Source of the DNA: Tilletia caries
Lineage: Eukaryota > Basidiomycota > Exobasidiomycetes > Tilletiales > Tilletiaceae
Assembly (NCBI GenBank): GCA_032718865.1
Contig: JALUTQ010000022.1
Coordinates: forward strand, 1 to 64,000
Direction of reading: 5' to 3'
Length of the DNA: 64,000 nucleotides
Numbering within the stretch: the stretch's first letter is position 1; the number at the start of each line of letters is the position of its first letter. Positions 29,735-40,437 of this stretch are shown piece after piece. Below the pieces are notes generated by a model. It had not been told where the DNA came from. It saw nothing but the letters and a program-made list of their open reading frames with translations, and made no database searches. The position numbers were made by a program, and so were the translations under genes.

Positions 29735-30300
29735 CTACGACGGGGGCGAGGAGGGCCCAAGACGAAGGTGAGCGCCCCATTCTTGCGCTGCTTTAGCTGC
29801 TGCCTCTGCCTTAGCTGCAAGCTCTGCTTCGAATATAGCCACCTTTTCAGATGCCACATTCGCTTTGGTGACCAAGGTTCGGTATATGCCTTGGCCGCCA
29901 GACCCGCGTCTGTGTGAAAGCGCCTCTTGTTTCGCCTGTTCGGATTCTGCCTTCAATTTCTCTGGTTGTACAAGTTGGACATCAGAACTACGGTGAGCAT
30001 GCACACTGCAAGAAAAAACGTAGTGTGCCTCTTGACAGCTTACCGACTAGCGTTTCAAGCTGTTCCATGCTCAGCTCGGGAAGTACTCGCTCTGCACGGA
30101 AAGCGTTGTGAGTAGGATTTGCTGCTGCTAGGGTCCGACTCGAGCGACTCACTGAGGAGAATTTCTTCCGGCTGATGCTCGAGACCATACGAGCTGGCGG
30201 AAGCTTGCACGGGGGCAGCCGCAACCATGGCCAAGGTCATCGAGCAGAAGATGACGGCCGCAAGGAGGAAGGTGAGGTTGGAGGAGCGAAGGATCTGCAT
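29735..30300 (-). CDS. Small secreted protein, hypothetical, with introns
   Basis: ATG at 30298-30300. The first exon encodes a clear signal peptide: charged start, then a hydrophobic run FLLAAVIFCSMTLAMV ending AAAPVQA. Intron 1 is gtgagt...gtgcag (about 61 nt), then a short exon (VLPELSMEQLETLV) and an intron gtaagc...cttgcag of 38 nt. The strict splice gives a short protein of about 80 residues. An alternative frame downstream (to 29735) is open and Ala/Glu/Lys-rich (KVAIFEAELAAKAEAAAKAA), possibly a coiled coil, so the 3' structure is uncertain. Function unknown. Confidence 0.5.
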
Positions 30301-30460
30301 CGTGTTGATGGGTGAAGAGGTGAATAGGTGTGTGGGCGAGGCCGATGTCAAATTGTTTGGAAGGTGAGGGCTGCGTCAAGCAGGAGTGAGATGGTGAGAG
30401 AAAAGATGTAGCGGTGATGAGTGAATGGCTCCAATGTCGTCCTGATGGTCGTCGGGCGTC

Positions 30461-30469
30461 TATTTATAC
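30461..30469 (-). promoter_or_regulatory. TATA-like box upstream of the small secreted protein
   Basis: agtataaatag on the minus strand, about 165 bp before the ATG at 30300. Confidence 0.4.
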
Positions 30470-30559
30470 TTACACCCTTCCCCTCTCGGAGGTACGCTCA
30501 ATGGATGATATTGTCAGCAGGAAGGCAAGGATTACTGCTTGTGCGCAACTCAACGACGT

Positions 30560-33479
30560 TCGAAGGCACTCAACTCAACGACATTCTGCTTTGAAAAAGA
30601 GACGAGGAGTCTATATGGATACAGGATATATGTGATTGCGGAAGAATGACGTTCCCTTGACATCTCTTGCGCTTTCGTAAGCTGAAACCCTGCCTCCATG
30701 AATCGCCCAGCAGCCTCGAGACATTGAATGTGCAAAAGGAAAGCTGTCTTTCTCGTCGAGCTTCCATAATATTCCCCTCCATCAAAGCCAGGCTCTCCAC
30801 AATCGCGACGGCGGCCTCGGAGTCTCGACCAGCGCAGAGCAGGGACGCGGCGAGGAAGACGAGCAGGTGGGCCAGGTTGATCTCGTGCATATTGATGTCC
30901 GATTCCATGTCTAGACCTTCCAGATTGATGCGGCCGATTCGAGTCTCTGGTTCGCAGGATCGGAGCGATTCTTTATGGTTGCCGAAGGCACAATGTACGG
31001 CTCCCAGCCATGCGATGGCAAGGACATCCGCCGGATCCAGCCTTTTCTCATCCTTAACCATTCCGTGCTGCGTATAAGCAAGTTCGTGCTCTCCGTCAGG
31101 GGTTCCAGTGCCTCCGCCGGTCTGTCCATCATCAGCAAGGCATAACCATGGATAGCAAGTGCTTCTGAAAGCCTCGCCAAGACGCACGTGAGTCCTCGTC
31201 GTCGCGGTAGTAATGCTCGCCGGACTGGGCCTGGTCCAACGCTTTCTCGTACATCTCCAGCATTGCACATGAGAGCGCGTGCAGCTTCACATCGGATGTG
31301 CAGTCGAGATACTTACTCATTTATAGAGAGCTCGACGCCCCGACGCAGGGTAGGCTCGGCCTCTCGAAGTTGTTGTAGATGGCAAAAAGACCACCCACAG
31401 AGCAGAGTTGCGTCGCCAAGTCCGCGTCGAAATGTCGTCCCCATGTGCGTCGCAAGGACTCGTATAGTGTGATGGATTTCTCCGTCGCCTCCATGGCTTA
31501 GTCCGGTTCGTCGTCGCACATGGACTCATACACGGACAGAAGCCTGACCAGCGGGAGTCTTAGCAGGTGCGGACGAATCTTGATCAACTCCCGGTAGCGC
31601 TCGATAGCTTCTTCGGCGAGCTCGAGGTGCGATCCCTGGTATGCCGGACATCGGCCGGAATAGCCGAGTCGGGCGTACAGATCGAGTGCGCTCGCCAGAC
31701 CAGCTTGCCTTCCCATTCTGGTCCGTTGACGGTGTTCACTCTGCGCCACAGAGAGACGGCCTTCATTGCTGCGCGGGCACCTTTGGCATACGTTGTGTTG
31801 GGGGTACGTCGATCGATCACGAGGATGCAACATGCATACTGCAGTTGCAAAGTTGCCATCTGGACCAGATCAGAGCTCGATTTAGTGTTCTCCGGGTCAT
31901 CGTCAAGTTGCCGTACGAGCCTGATTGCCTCTTCAAAATCATCGACAGCGGGCACATGGTTTTCCGACTGGCAGAGCAGGACGGCCAGCGTGGCGAGGGA
32001 GTTGCAGAGCCATCGCCGGAGACCAAAGTTCGAGCTGTCCTCGAAAGCCTCGCGGACGATGACGGTGTTCAGTTCGGCAATGACGGCCGCGTGTTGGAAC
32101 AGACCGAGCTGACAGATTGAGACGAGGGCTTACTGAAGGAATGCAATAAATTTGCGGGGTTCCAAATCTGCGTATGTCACTGCAAGTTGCTCAGCTTCCT
32201 CTAGGCGTGAGCGTGCATCTCTCCAGAGCTTCATGTAGGCCTCCTGGTCTTTGAAGTCGAGAGAGCCGCGATCGGTATAGGTTTCGGTGAACTTGGGGAT
32301 GATGTTCTCGAGTGTAGGGTCACATGGCAGGTCGTCTTCGTGCCGTTTGCGACTGTGATCGGAGCCGCCGTTGGCATCGACTTCATCATGGGATCTCTTG
32401 AGCGCCTTTCTGCGAGCGTTCAGACCACGCAGGAAGGGATATAGCACGTAAAGGGTCTGAAGGTCTGGGACAACTTTGTCCGTGTTGACTCGCCTGACTG
32501 TCGGATCGATGTCGTCCATCGTGAGTTGGAATAACCTTTGGGTTGACGTAAGTGAAATGATAGGTAGAGGACCTTCCGAAGGACTTCGCAGCCCTGGTAG
32601 ACGATAAAGTGTTCAGTATTCCGAATTTGGTCCGGGAGTCACTCGGAGGAAGCCCTAGAATCAGCATGGACAGGTCATGACCACAGAGCGGGACTCTTAG
32701 ATGGACTCACCCGCGCGATCTTGACAGTATTTTTGAGATGATCAAGCACTTTTTCTACACGTTTGCTTAACAGCTCCGCACCATCTTCCAGTTCCGAAGC
32801 AGAGCGAAAACTGTTGCGTGGTGAGAATCTTGCGCAGCTGGTCCATTTCACTGGTGCATGGTGCTGAAGAGATCTGAATGAGAGGACCGTCTACTCTCTT
32901 CTCTGCCGCGCGCACCGAGCTCAGGCACTCACGAGACGACAGTTCTGACGAGCCAGCTGCATGCAGTAGCGGGACGAGCGTGTCTGCCGGCTGCGGACTG
33001 CGTGCGAGCGACTCGGAATAAGAACCGGAGTGCGATGACGCAGAACAGCTCGACGGACCCAACAAGCGCTCCGACCCTGTTCGCCTTCTCCATGATCTTC
33101 CGCGTGAGCCGCAGACCGTCGATGACACCTGTGCTTCTTCTCGTGGCGAGCTTGAGGACGTCGTTGTACCATCGCGTCACGGCTGGAGACGCAGGCAGCG
33201 ACGCGCGCCAGACGTGATCGCTGTGGAAAGCGCATAGAGATCAAGGGTGAGCGCAGCTGATTCCTCTCAGCACTTTGTGCATGCAATATACTCACAGTTT
33301 GAGTTGGCTGTCTCCTCCTCGTCGTCATCGTCCGAAGCCTCGCTGCTGCTGCTGTCTGTGCTGTCGGACGCTGACGACGAGACAGACGTGCTCGAGCTGC
33401 TGGAGTATTCAGACATCGCATCGGAGCGATCACCGCGCGAGGCGCACTCTGCAGAGACAGCGGTCGAGAACGAGAACAT
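30560..33479 (-). CDS. Putative TPR-repeat protein, multi-exon, exact structure unresolved
   Basis: The likely ATG at 33477-33479 opens a Ser/Asp-rich acidic N-terminus ending at a gtgagt donor near 33291. Further exons read TRWYNDVLKLATRRSTGVI and a helical stretch to about 33030, ELLSKRVEKVLDHLKNTV near 32750, and MDDIDPTVRRVNTDKVVPDL from 32519. From 32110 to 30600 come helix-turn-helix repeats of TPR type (HLELAEEAIERYRELIKI, AALWSLRR-like, LSEALAIHGYALLMMDRPAEAL, LLVFLAASLLCAGRDSEAAV). Frames change often and not every change has good splice signals, so part may be sequence error or decay. Role unknown; TPRs mediate protein-protein contacts. Confidence 0.45.
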
Positions 33480-33790
33480 ATTGCTGTAATGGAAGAAATG
33501 CTGATTTGGGAGCTGGGAGAGAGAGAGAGAGATCACAGGTCAATCGATTCTCTATCGGTCTGTTTGTCTGCACATGGCCTTGTCTGGACAGAAGCACAGC
33601 AGTCTTCGGTATTCGGACTCCTGGACTCCTCCCATATTCGACAGACAATCATGAAAGCAAAGGAGAGGAAAGGGTTGGATCATTTTGGTGAGGAATTGAA
33701 AAGGAACGGAACCAGAAACAGGTACGTTGGGACTTTGGGAGCCGGGAGCTCAATAGAGAAGCGAACGCTCGAAGAAGAGTCGGTGCGCAA

Positions 33791-35923
33791 CTAGTCGAGA
33801 GCAAGGCGGGGTGGACCGGGGACATGCTCAAGGACCGTAGCCGTCCGCATTGAATGGAACGACCGCTCCCACACACCCTCCTTCGTGATCCGCGCACGAG
33901 AAACAGCAGGCACGCGCTGGAGCTTCCCGAGCTTGCCACCCCTGACGTACGACGAGTCAAACCCATGGTAGATCGCCGTGGGCACGAAACGGAAGTACTG
34001 CGGCATTCGGTTCGGCGCCTCGAGCCATGCGAACAGCTCGAGCGAGGGCGGGAACACGGTACCGTTGCAGAGCTCGTTTGCCTTGATTTGTCGCGAACCG
34101 TCGCACATCCGCAGCACACGGAGCTTGGACGCAGAGACGAGATTCACAAGTGCATACTGCAGCATCTGATCGAACTGGGCAGTCGTGAACTGCCGGTCGC
34201 CCTCATTGTCGCCGAACACAAGGGAGAGCTCGGTGAGGTTCGGCAGGCACGTGCTGCTGAAGGCCTCATCGAAGTACGGGATCGAGTAGTTCAGGTCGCC
34301 ATGCTCCTGCAAGATCTCGAGACAGGTCACCGCCTTGGCCGCGTCACTATTCCCCGCGAGCCAGGTGACGACCGAATTGACCTGTAACCAGGGCTTAGGG
34401 CTATACTGGTCGAAGGCGACCACAACGTGCGAGAGAAAGCGGCCTTGCATGGCGAGGAGCTGGAGCTCTCTACGGCCGGAGAGAGGTGTAAATTTCAGGT
34501 TCGGATATGGGATCAGACTGGGCAGATCCGGATTGGTGGGTGCACCCGTAGTCGTAACCGGGATGAAGCTAGGATAAAGAAGGCTCGTGACGCCCTGATG
34601 GCGAGCGGCGAACCCAAGCTGGTCTTCAAATGCTGGCGCGGGATCCGAGACATGGACCCACTTAAGATGCGGGAACGTCTGACGCATGCTCAAGAATTGG
34701 CCTTCGGCTTGCAAGCCGGAAGAACGGTAATTACGTAGCGTGTTGATGTAGAGTTCGCGCAGACGGGTCGTATGGTCGAGGAAGTCGTCAAGCTCGGCCG
34801 ACTTCTGGAGCCCATCACGTTCGAGGTTGAACACTTCGAGCTTGCTGAGGTTCTCGCTCGCCAGAATCGCATCCGGAATATCGACGGTGCCAAGGTTGAG
34901 CGACAGATCCAGGAGATGAGCGGCGTGCTGGGTGACGAGCGTTTCCCAGAGCTGCTGGAGGAGCTGCTCCGATGGCGGGTTGCCCGCGGGGCATTCAAAG
35001 ACGCCAAAGTGAAAGGTACGCAGACCGGGACCGTTGCCTGCCTGCTGGATGATGTCGATGAGCTCCTTCCATCCGCGCTGCTCCTTCGCGGCCACCAGGC
35101 GCTTTCGAGATTTGTCTTCGTACCCCCACAGCTTGTCCAGAAGATCCATAGTCACCTTGGGTGGGTCTGACCCGCTGAGCTCGGGGTCGGACTCGGGCTC
35201 AGGGTCGTCGAGCTCTATGGGAGTGCCCGGCTCGGAGGCCGACTCTGGAGTTGACGGTCGCTTCTGCTTCTGCTTCTTCTTCGGTGGATACGGGCCGTCT
35301 TCGTCTGAGTTGTCTTCATCGCCGTAGTCCATGCTGTCCTCGTCGTCACAGTCAAAGTTGTGCTCGTCGTCATCGTCCGATTCAAGCTCTTGATCAATCC
35401 TGGAGAGACGGTCGTTGACTGGCAGAATTCGAAGGGCTACAACCCGTTGCTTGAGTACCGACGGAAGGCGCAGGCGGTCTTGCGGGCGAATGGTGACGTC
35501 GATGAGAGGGAGAGCTCTGTCCCCCGACGACGATGCTGATATGATCTGTCCGTCGAGCATGCTGAGAAGCTTGTTGAGCTTCGTCCAGCTGGAGGGCTTG
35601 GGGCCACGCGAGGTGGATCCGTAGAGACCGCGATCGACGACATCGTTGCGAATGCGCAGAAACCGGACCGCGCTGAGCAAGCTCGGGTGGGCGCTGAAGA
35701 GGCGGAACCGATCGATGGCCGCCGTGATGGGGATGTCGAGATGACGACTCCAAGCGTGGAGTGCCTGCACGCGGAGGGACCTGCAGACGAGACTGAGCTG
35801 GAGCAGGTCGGTGCGGTCGCGGCTGAGGTAGCCCAGCACCATGCCGACGAGCTCAGGGACGTCGAGGAAGCGCCGAACGACGACAGCCGACGCGGACTGG
35901 GTCTCGTTATTGTCGATGTCCAT
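33791..35923 (-). CDS. F-box protein with acidic insert, 710 aa
   Basis: Single long frame, ATG at 35921-35923. Residues about 17-60 read RRFLDVPELVGMVLGYLSR ... LVCRSLRVQALHAW, an F-box pattern (substrate adaptor of SCF ubiquitin ligases). Residues about 180-245 are strongly acidic (DDDDEHNFDCDDEDS) next to a basic PPKKKQKQKRPS that may be a nuclear signal. The C-terminal 450 residues contain leucine-rich strands (LLDLSLNLGTVDIPDAIL, LSKLEVFNLE, LPNLTELSLVFGD), as in F-box/LRR proteins. The C-terminal pattern (FPPSLELFAWLEAPNRMPQY, then GVWERS) recurs in the neighbouring gene at 36295. No intron visible. Confidence 0.8.
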   Translation of the reverse strand: MDIDNNETQSASAVVVRRFLDVPELVGMVLGYLSRDRTDLLQLSLVCRSLRVQALHAWSRHLDIPITAAIDRFRLFSAHPSLLSAVRFLRIRNDVVDRGLYGSTSRGPKPSSWTKLNKLLSMLDGQIISASSSGDRALPLIDVTIRPQDRLRLPSVLKQRVVALRILPVNDRLSRIDQELESDDDDEHNFDCDDEDSMDYGDEDNSDEDGPYPPKKKQKQKRPSTPESASEPGTPIELDDPEPESDPELSGSDPPKVTMDLLDKLWGYEDKSRKRLVAAKEQRGWKELIDIIQQAGNGPGLRTFHFGVFECPAGNPPSEQLLQQLWETLVTQHAAHLLDLSLNLGTVDIPDAILASENLSKLEVFNLERDGLQKSAELDDFLDHTTRLRELYINTLRNYRSSGLQAEGQFLSMRQTFPHLKWVHVSDPAPAFEDQLGFAARHQGVTSLLYPSFIPVTTTGAPTNPDLPSLIPYPNLKFTPLSGRRELQLLAMQGRFLSHVVVAFDQYSPKPWLQVNSVVTWLAGNSDAAKAVTCLEILQEHGDLNYSIPYFDEAFSSTCLPNLTELSLVFGDNEGDRQFTTAQFDQMLQYALVNLVSASKLRVLRMCDGSRQIKANELCNGTVFPPSLELFAWLEAPNRMPQYFRFVPTAIYHGFDSSYVRGGKLGKLQRVPAVSRARITKEGVWERSFHSMRTATVLEHVPGPPRLALD

Positions 35924-36294
35924 CGCGGAGGAGTCTGAGGTTGATGGGATCAGAATTCAGAAATTTAGAAGTGAGCTGGAAGGGCTGCGAGTGGGGAACA
36001 GTAAGTGCGCTTCGGAGCGGCCGCTGCTGTGGTGGAAGGGGGCGAGCAGAGATTGGAGAGTGACAGAACCCGTTAGCATTTATTCATCTAGCATCGATTC
36101 ATTCCTTTGTGCTCTCGAGAGTCGGAGTCGAGAGTCGAGAAGAGACCAACACTGAGACCAACACCGAGACGCGGTCTTTATGCGATCATGAGCTGGATCT
36201 AATCGAATGCACGCAGCCTGACTGATATTTCTTTTTTGTCCCAGACTTGTACTGAAGTCGTACTGCACGCGCACACCAAGAATCAACGATCAAG
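35924..36294. promoter_or_regulatory. Divergent intergenic region between two F-box genes
   Basis: 371 bp shared upstream region of two head-to-head related genes. Contains gagtc repeats near 36118-36150 (gagagtcggagtcgagagtcgag) and gagaccaacac twice near 36150-36165. No clear TATA box. Confidence 0.5.
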
Positions 36295-38209
36295 ATGGAC
36301 GAGCGGATGAGCCTCGACCTTCCTGAACGGCCCGTTCTCGATAGGAAGCACGCCCTTCAAGTTCCCGAGATCCTCACGCTCATTCTGGAGAACCTGAAGC
36401 GCGACAAAGTCGACCTCATCATTGCGTCGCGCGTCTCCAGGCACTTCCGCGCCGTCGCACAACCAATCTTGTTCCGCGAGATGAGCGTTCCCCTATCAAG
36501 GGTGCCCGAAATGGTGCCAATTTTTAAGCCTCGCCGGTCGAGGGCCCTCCTGCAGCACGTCAAGGCTCTCAGGCTCTGGGATGATGAAGCTCACAACATC
36601 TTCAAATTTGAGGAGCACAGCCAGTCAGTCCTTGGTTCCAGGCAATTTCGGCGCAGAAAGTACAAGAAACGCATGATGGATCAACGCGATCAATCAGACA
36701 AAGAAGAATGCGACCCGAGATGGACTCAGGAAGTGTACGAGTTCCTCGACCTTCTCACCTGGTCCCGCACGCACCCGCTCCCTTTCCTCGATTTGTCGTT
36801 CGGAGTCGTCAGCAGTTTGGCCCTGCATCGTCTAATTTCCGAAATCCCCGAATTTGCAGAGCGCGTGACGGCCCTTCGTGTCCTATCGGACTTCCCTTGC
36901 ACTACTGCTGCAGTACACGATTGGTCACAATGGGACGCCAATATCGGAACTTGGTGGAAATCCCTCGGCAGCTTGCTTCAGAACATCACTTCAGCTCAAG
37001 ATCGAGCTAGCTCTTCAGTCCTCAAGGTCTTCACGATGGAGTGCTACGAAGGGAATTTGTCAAGACGACGGACGATCCGTCCAGACCTCTGGCAGGTGTT
37101 TCAAACAACACTCTCTCCTCGCATAGAAGATCTCACTTTTTACCTGACCTTGAGTGACAACGCGAACGACAACGCCGACGGCGACTACAAAACTCTACTC
37201 CGAGCAAATTGGCCGCGTCTCCGTCGATTTCGTCTGGTAACACCCGCAGCGACCCCCCCATGGAACGGCTGGCTCGAAAGCGTCGAAGACTTCCTAGAGC
37301 GCCACCCTCGACTCGAAGAGCTTGACATTCGCGCACCACCATCAGCACCATCATCAATTCCTGCCCTATCCCTGTCCCAAACTTTCCCAAACCTCAAGCG
37401 CGCTTTCGTACACACCGACACCATCAGCACCGTCAAGTCCTTTCTGAGCAGACATCCAAAGCTTGTTGACTTTGGCATCGACCCTCTGCAAGATGACGAT
37501 GGCATCGACTACTATGCTCTCACTGACGTTCCCGAAGCACTCCCCGCGCTTCAAACCATTCTCAGCCACGAGATTGAGTTTCAAGCCTTCATCTTGGCCG
37601 ACTTGCCCAATCTCGCACGTTCAGTTCAGAGCCGAGAACGATATCAGAGACATCAAGTATCTGAACCCCGAGTGGCGGTCCGCCCGTCGCTCAAAATTAC
37701 TATCCAGGCCAGTGACCTGTATTAGCGTTGAGCTTTTGAACGAGCCCATTGGAGATATCATCGCTCAGCTTGGCCCCGTCTTCCACCCAGCGGAGCATCC
37801 CAAGCTTACCGAGCTACTGATCTGCTCTACGCACGACGACACGAGAAATCCAAACGAGAACGAGATCGATGCGGCTACACGCCTTCGTCGATCGCTTCTT
37901 GCTCTGCAGTCCGCCACAAGTTTGCGTGTCCTCCACATCGAGTACAGCGCCGCGCAGCTGCTTCCCATAGACTCTCACCTCAACGAAGAGCTCGCGTGTT
38001 TCCCTCCGTCTCTCGAGTTCATCTCTTGGCATTCGCCTCAGAACAACCGCACTCAGTACTACCGAGTGCAGGGCGGCGTCGTGCGCTCGATTCCTGCATC
38101 TTTCCGGCTCCGAGTCGACAATCACGGCGTCTGGAACGAGTCAAGCGACCTTCGGATGGCAAAGGTGCTCCTCGACCATTCAGTCTTCCCGCCTCGACTG
38201 CTGGCATGA
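36295..38209 (+). CDS. F-box-like protein, paralogue of the 33791 gene, one frameshift
   Basis: ATG at 36295. Residues 18-60 read RKHALQVPEILTLILENLKRD, ASRVSRHFRAVAQPILFREM, an F-box pattern. LRR-like strands follow (IEDLTFYLTL, WPRLRRFRLVT, HPRLEELDI, FPNLKRAFV). The first frame stops at 37723-37725. The homologous C-terminal half (LTELLICSTHDD, FPPSLEFISWHS, GVWNESS) lies in another frame from about 37610 to 38209. No splice pair was found at the switch, so either a one-base error or a real frameshift. About 635 residues if joined, similar to its neighbour. Confidence 0.7.
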
Positions 38210-38608
38210 ATCTCTGGGACGCTTGGCTTCTTCTCCCTCTTGACCGCCGTGCTTCTCTCCTGCTGCCTCTCCCGTTCTCGCTTGTCCGACACAGATCGGA
38301 TTCTGTCCGCTGATCCACGAAATACTACTTCAAACCCGCGAGCGGCAAAACTATCGTCAAGCAGGCATTCATGAGGTAGGTATAGCGACCGCCCCGTGCA
38401 CGAGGGTCTTAGTATTGACAACACGGAAATGAAGGTAGGCGAGGCTCAAGCAAGTTGTTCTCCTCGTTGTTCTCCTCGTTGTACTCCACTTTCTCCGGTG
38501 CCAAGAAGTATTTACACTCGTGATAACTGACGAATATCCAGCTCACTTCTGCTCCTTCCACTTCCCTATCTTCTGCTGACTCTCCCTCCCTTCTGTGACC
38601 TTATCCAG
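38210..38608. other. Intergenic
   Basis: 3' flank of the F-box gene. Near 38455-38490 the unit gttgttctcctc is repeated. Nothing else recognised. Confidence 0.5.
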
Positions 38609-39294
38609 TTATTCCCATTGCCGACCGCCCTCCCTTGCATTCCTTCAGTGTTGCTTGCCGTCGTTTTCCTGGCCACCACCTGCTTGCGACCACTGCCCTC
38701 GATTACTTCCCCCGATGACAACAGTGCTGCTGTTTGCCCCACATCTGCTGCACATTCGTCGAGGTCGGTAGCTATCGATCGAATGGTTCCTACTGCTCAG
38801 ACAAGGTACAACTCGACCGTTGTACCACGAAGAAGGCTTGCTGGCGCCGGTTCTCCAAACTGTGAGTGCTTCTGTGATGCAGATACCCTTGAGGTGAATT
38901 TATGCCGAGCTGTTCATTCAATTCTTTGCCACACCCGCAGTCCGTGGGTCTCTCGGTTTCTTGCGGTCCGAGGTTGCTGGTGCCGCGAAAGGTATGCCGG
39001 ATTACGCGGCTCTTTTTCCCCCGGTGAGCTGACAGAGTCATTCAGTGAAGTGGGACTCCGATCATCGTTCGGGCTCTCGAGTCCTGGCACGATGATGAAC
39101 TCGGCCCCAGTTGGTTTTGACCCAGTCCGCTCAAAACCATCAACACGACGTTGATCGACAGCGGTCGACCCGTTGCCGAACTCACTCCTTCTTTAGAGTG
39201 CGATGGCACGCTTTTTTAGCTAACGATCTCTCAGCAGGCCGGAAACACTCCTCTGCAGCGATTCATTGTCACCCAGGTTGCAGTTTGACCACCA
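38609..39294 (+). CDS. Possible small multi-exon gene, unrecognised
   Basis: A hydrophobic stretch (CIPSVLLAVVFLATTC) starts near 38640, without an ATG in frame nearby. Good intron signals follow: gtgagt at about 38861 to cccgcag at 38940; gtatgc near 38992 to cattcag near 39043 with a ctgac branch; and a ctaacg branch with ctctcag acceptor near 39235. The last piece would read AGNTPLQRFIVTQVAV to a stop at about 39287. Exon phases do not all fit and one in-frame TGA is left, so this may be a decayed gene. Confidence 0.25.
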
Positions 39295-39732
39295 TGCAGA
39301 TCCTATGCAACCGCTTCATTCCACTGATGGCTATCTTCGTTCTGCCCTGACTGATCAATGAATCATTTCGCTCTCCTGCTCGGAACTCCCGCGGGCATCG
39401 ATCAGGAGGTTCTGCGTTCTCCGCCAGGCGACGGCCGTGAGATCGGACGCCGCCCATTCACAGTCGGAATTCGCTCGCGGCTTTCCCTTTCCGTCATAAT
39501 GGCAAGGTCAGTCCGGATGGACGGCGGCAAGATGTGGTGAAGGTGGCCGACGAGAAGTCACAGCAGCAGCCACGAAGACTGAGGATATCTGGATTTTGCA
39601 AGCCTTCTTCCTGCGACCGCTTTTCTTCGGTTGCATGAACCTCGGAAGTCTCTAAAAAGAACATCATATGTCTTGGTATAGCAACATCATGAAATAGTGT
39701 CAGGTGCGCGCTGGCCGCTTTTCTCAAGGAGC
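39295..39732. other. Intergenic before TE-E
   Basis: No coding pattern or repeat recognised. Ends with atgt, the left target duplicate of TE-E. Confidence 0.5.
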
Positions 39733-39736
39733 ATGT

Positions 39737-40144
39737 TGTGGTGGACTGAGTGGAGCTGGCCTGTGCTCTCTCCATCAGGCCTCATAAGCCAGCGGTCCAA
39801 CATCGGCAGTCGGCCTCGCCAACTGCACCCTCTCGTTCGCCGTCGTTCTTTCTCCTTCCATCGCGAGTTTCCTTTCATCTCCTTCTCATTCTCCCAACCG
39901 CCTCGCTGTCCTCTCTCATCCCATCGAACCTTCTCGTTCTTCGCCTACCCTTGACCCTATCCCTATAAAGGAGACGATATTGTACCTAGCGTCCCCTCTT
40001 GGGAGAGTAACAAATCAGACCTTCCTTTTCCCTCTCAGCTCCTTTCCTTTTTCACTCGTCCCTTTTTGATTGCGTTCCGCCCTCCTACCAACCTCCTCTT
40101 TTCCCCCGCCTCAACTCCTACCCTCGAGCAGGTTCTCGACTACA
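39737..40144 (+). repeat. TE-E 5' LTR
   Basis: Matches 47156-47560. TATA-like ctataaagg near 39961. Confidence 0.92.
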
Positions 40145-40147
40145 AAC

Positions 40148-40160
40148 TGGTAGCTCCGCC
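40148..40160 (+). promoter_or_regulatory. TE-E primer-binding site, initiator-tRNA-Met-like
   Basis: tggtagctccgcc begins three bases after the LTR. tggtagc is the complement of the GCTACCA 3' end known for fungal initiator tRNA-Met. The match beyond the first seven bases depends on the host tRNA. Confidence 0.6.
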
Positions 40161-40437
40161 TCGTCAAGGTCTCCCTTTTTTTGAGCCACACGCTCTTCGC
40201 CCTCGTCTCGTTACTCGTACCGCCTCGACATCTGTCCTCGTCAGTACTACCCGCTTTCTTTTTCCTTCTTTACTCGTTCCCCTCGCTGACTCGTTCTCGT
40301 ACTCGCCCTCGCACTCGCTCGTCTCGACACTCGATACTCGTTTACTCGCTCGTACACTCGCTCGCTCGCTCGACTCGTCTCGCTCTCGACCCATGCTCCA
40401 CCCATTTCAGTCTCATCCCCTTTTCTTGCTCGTCAAG

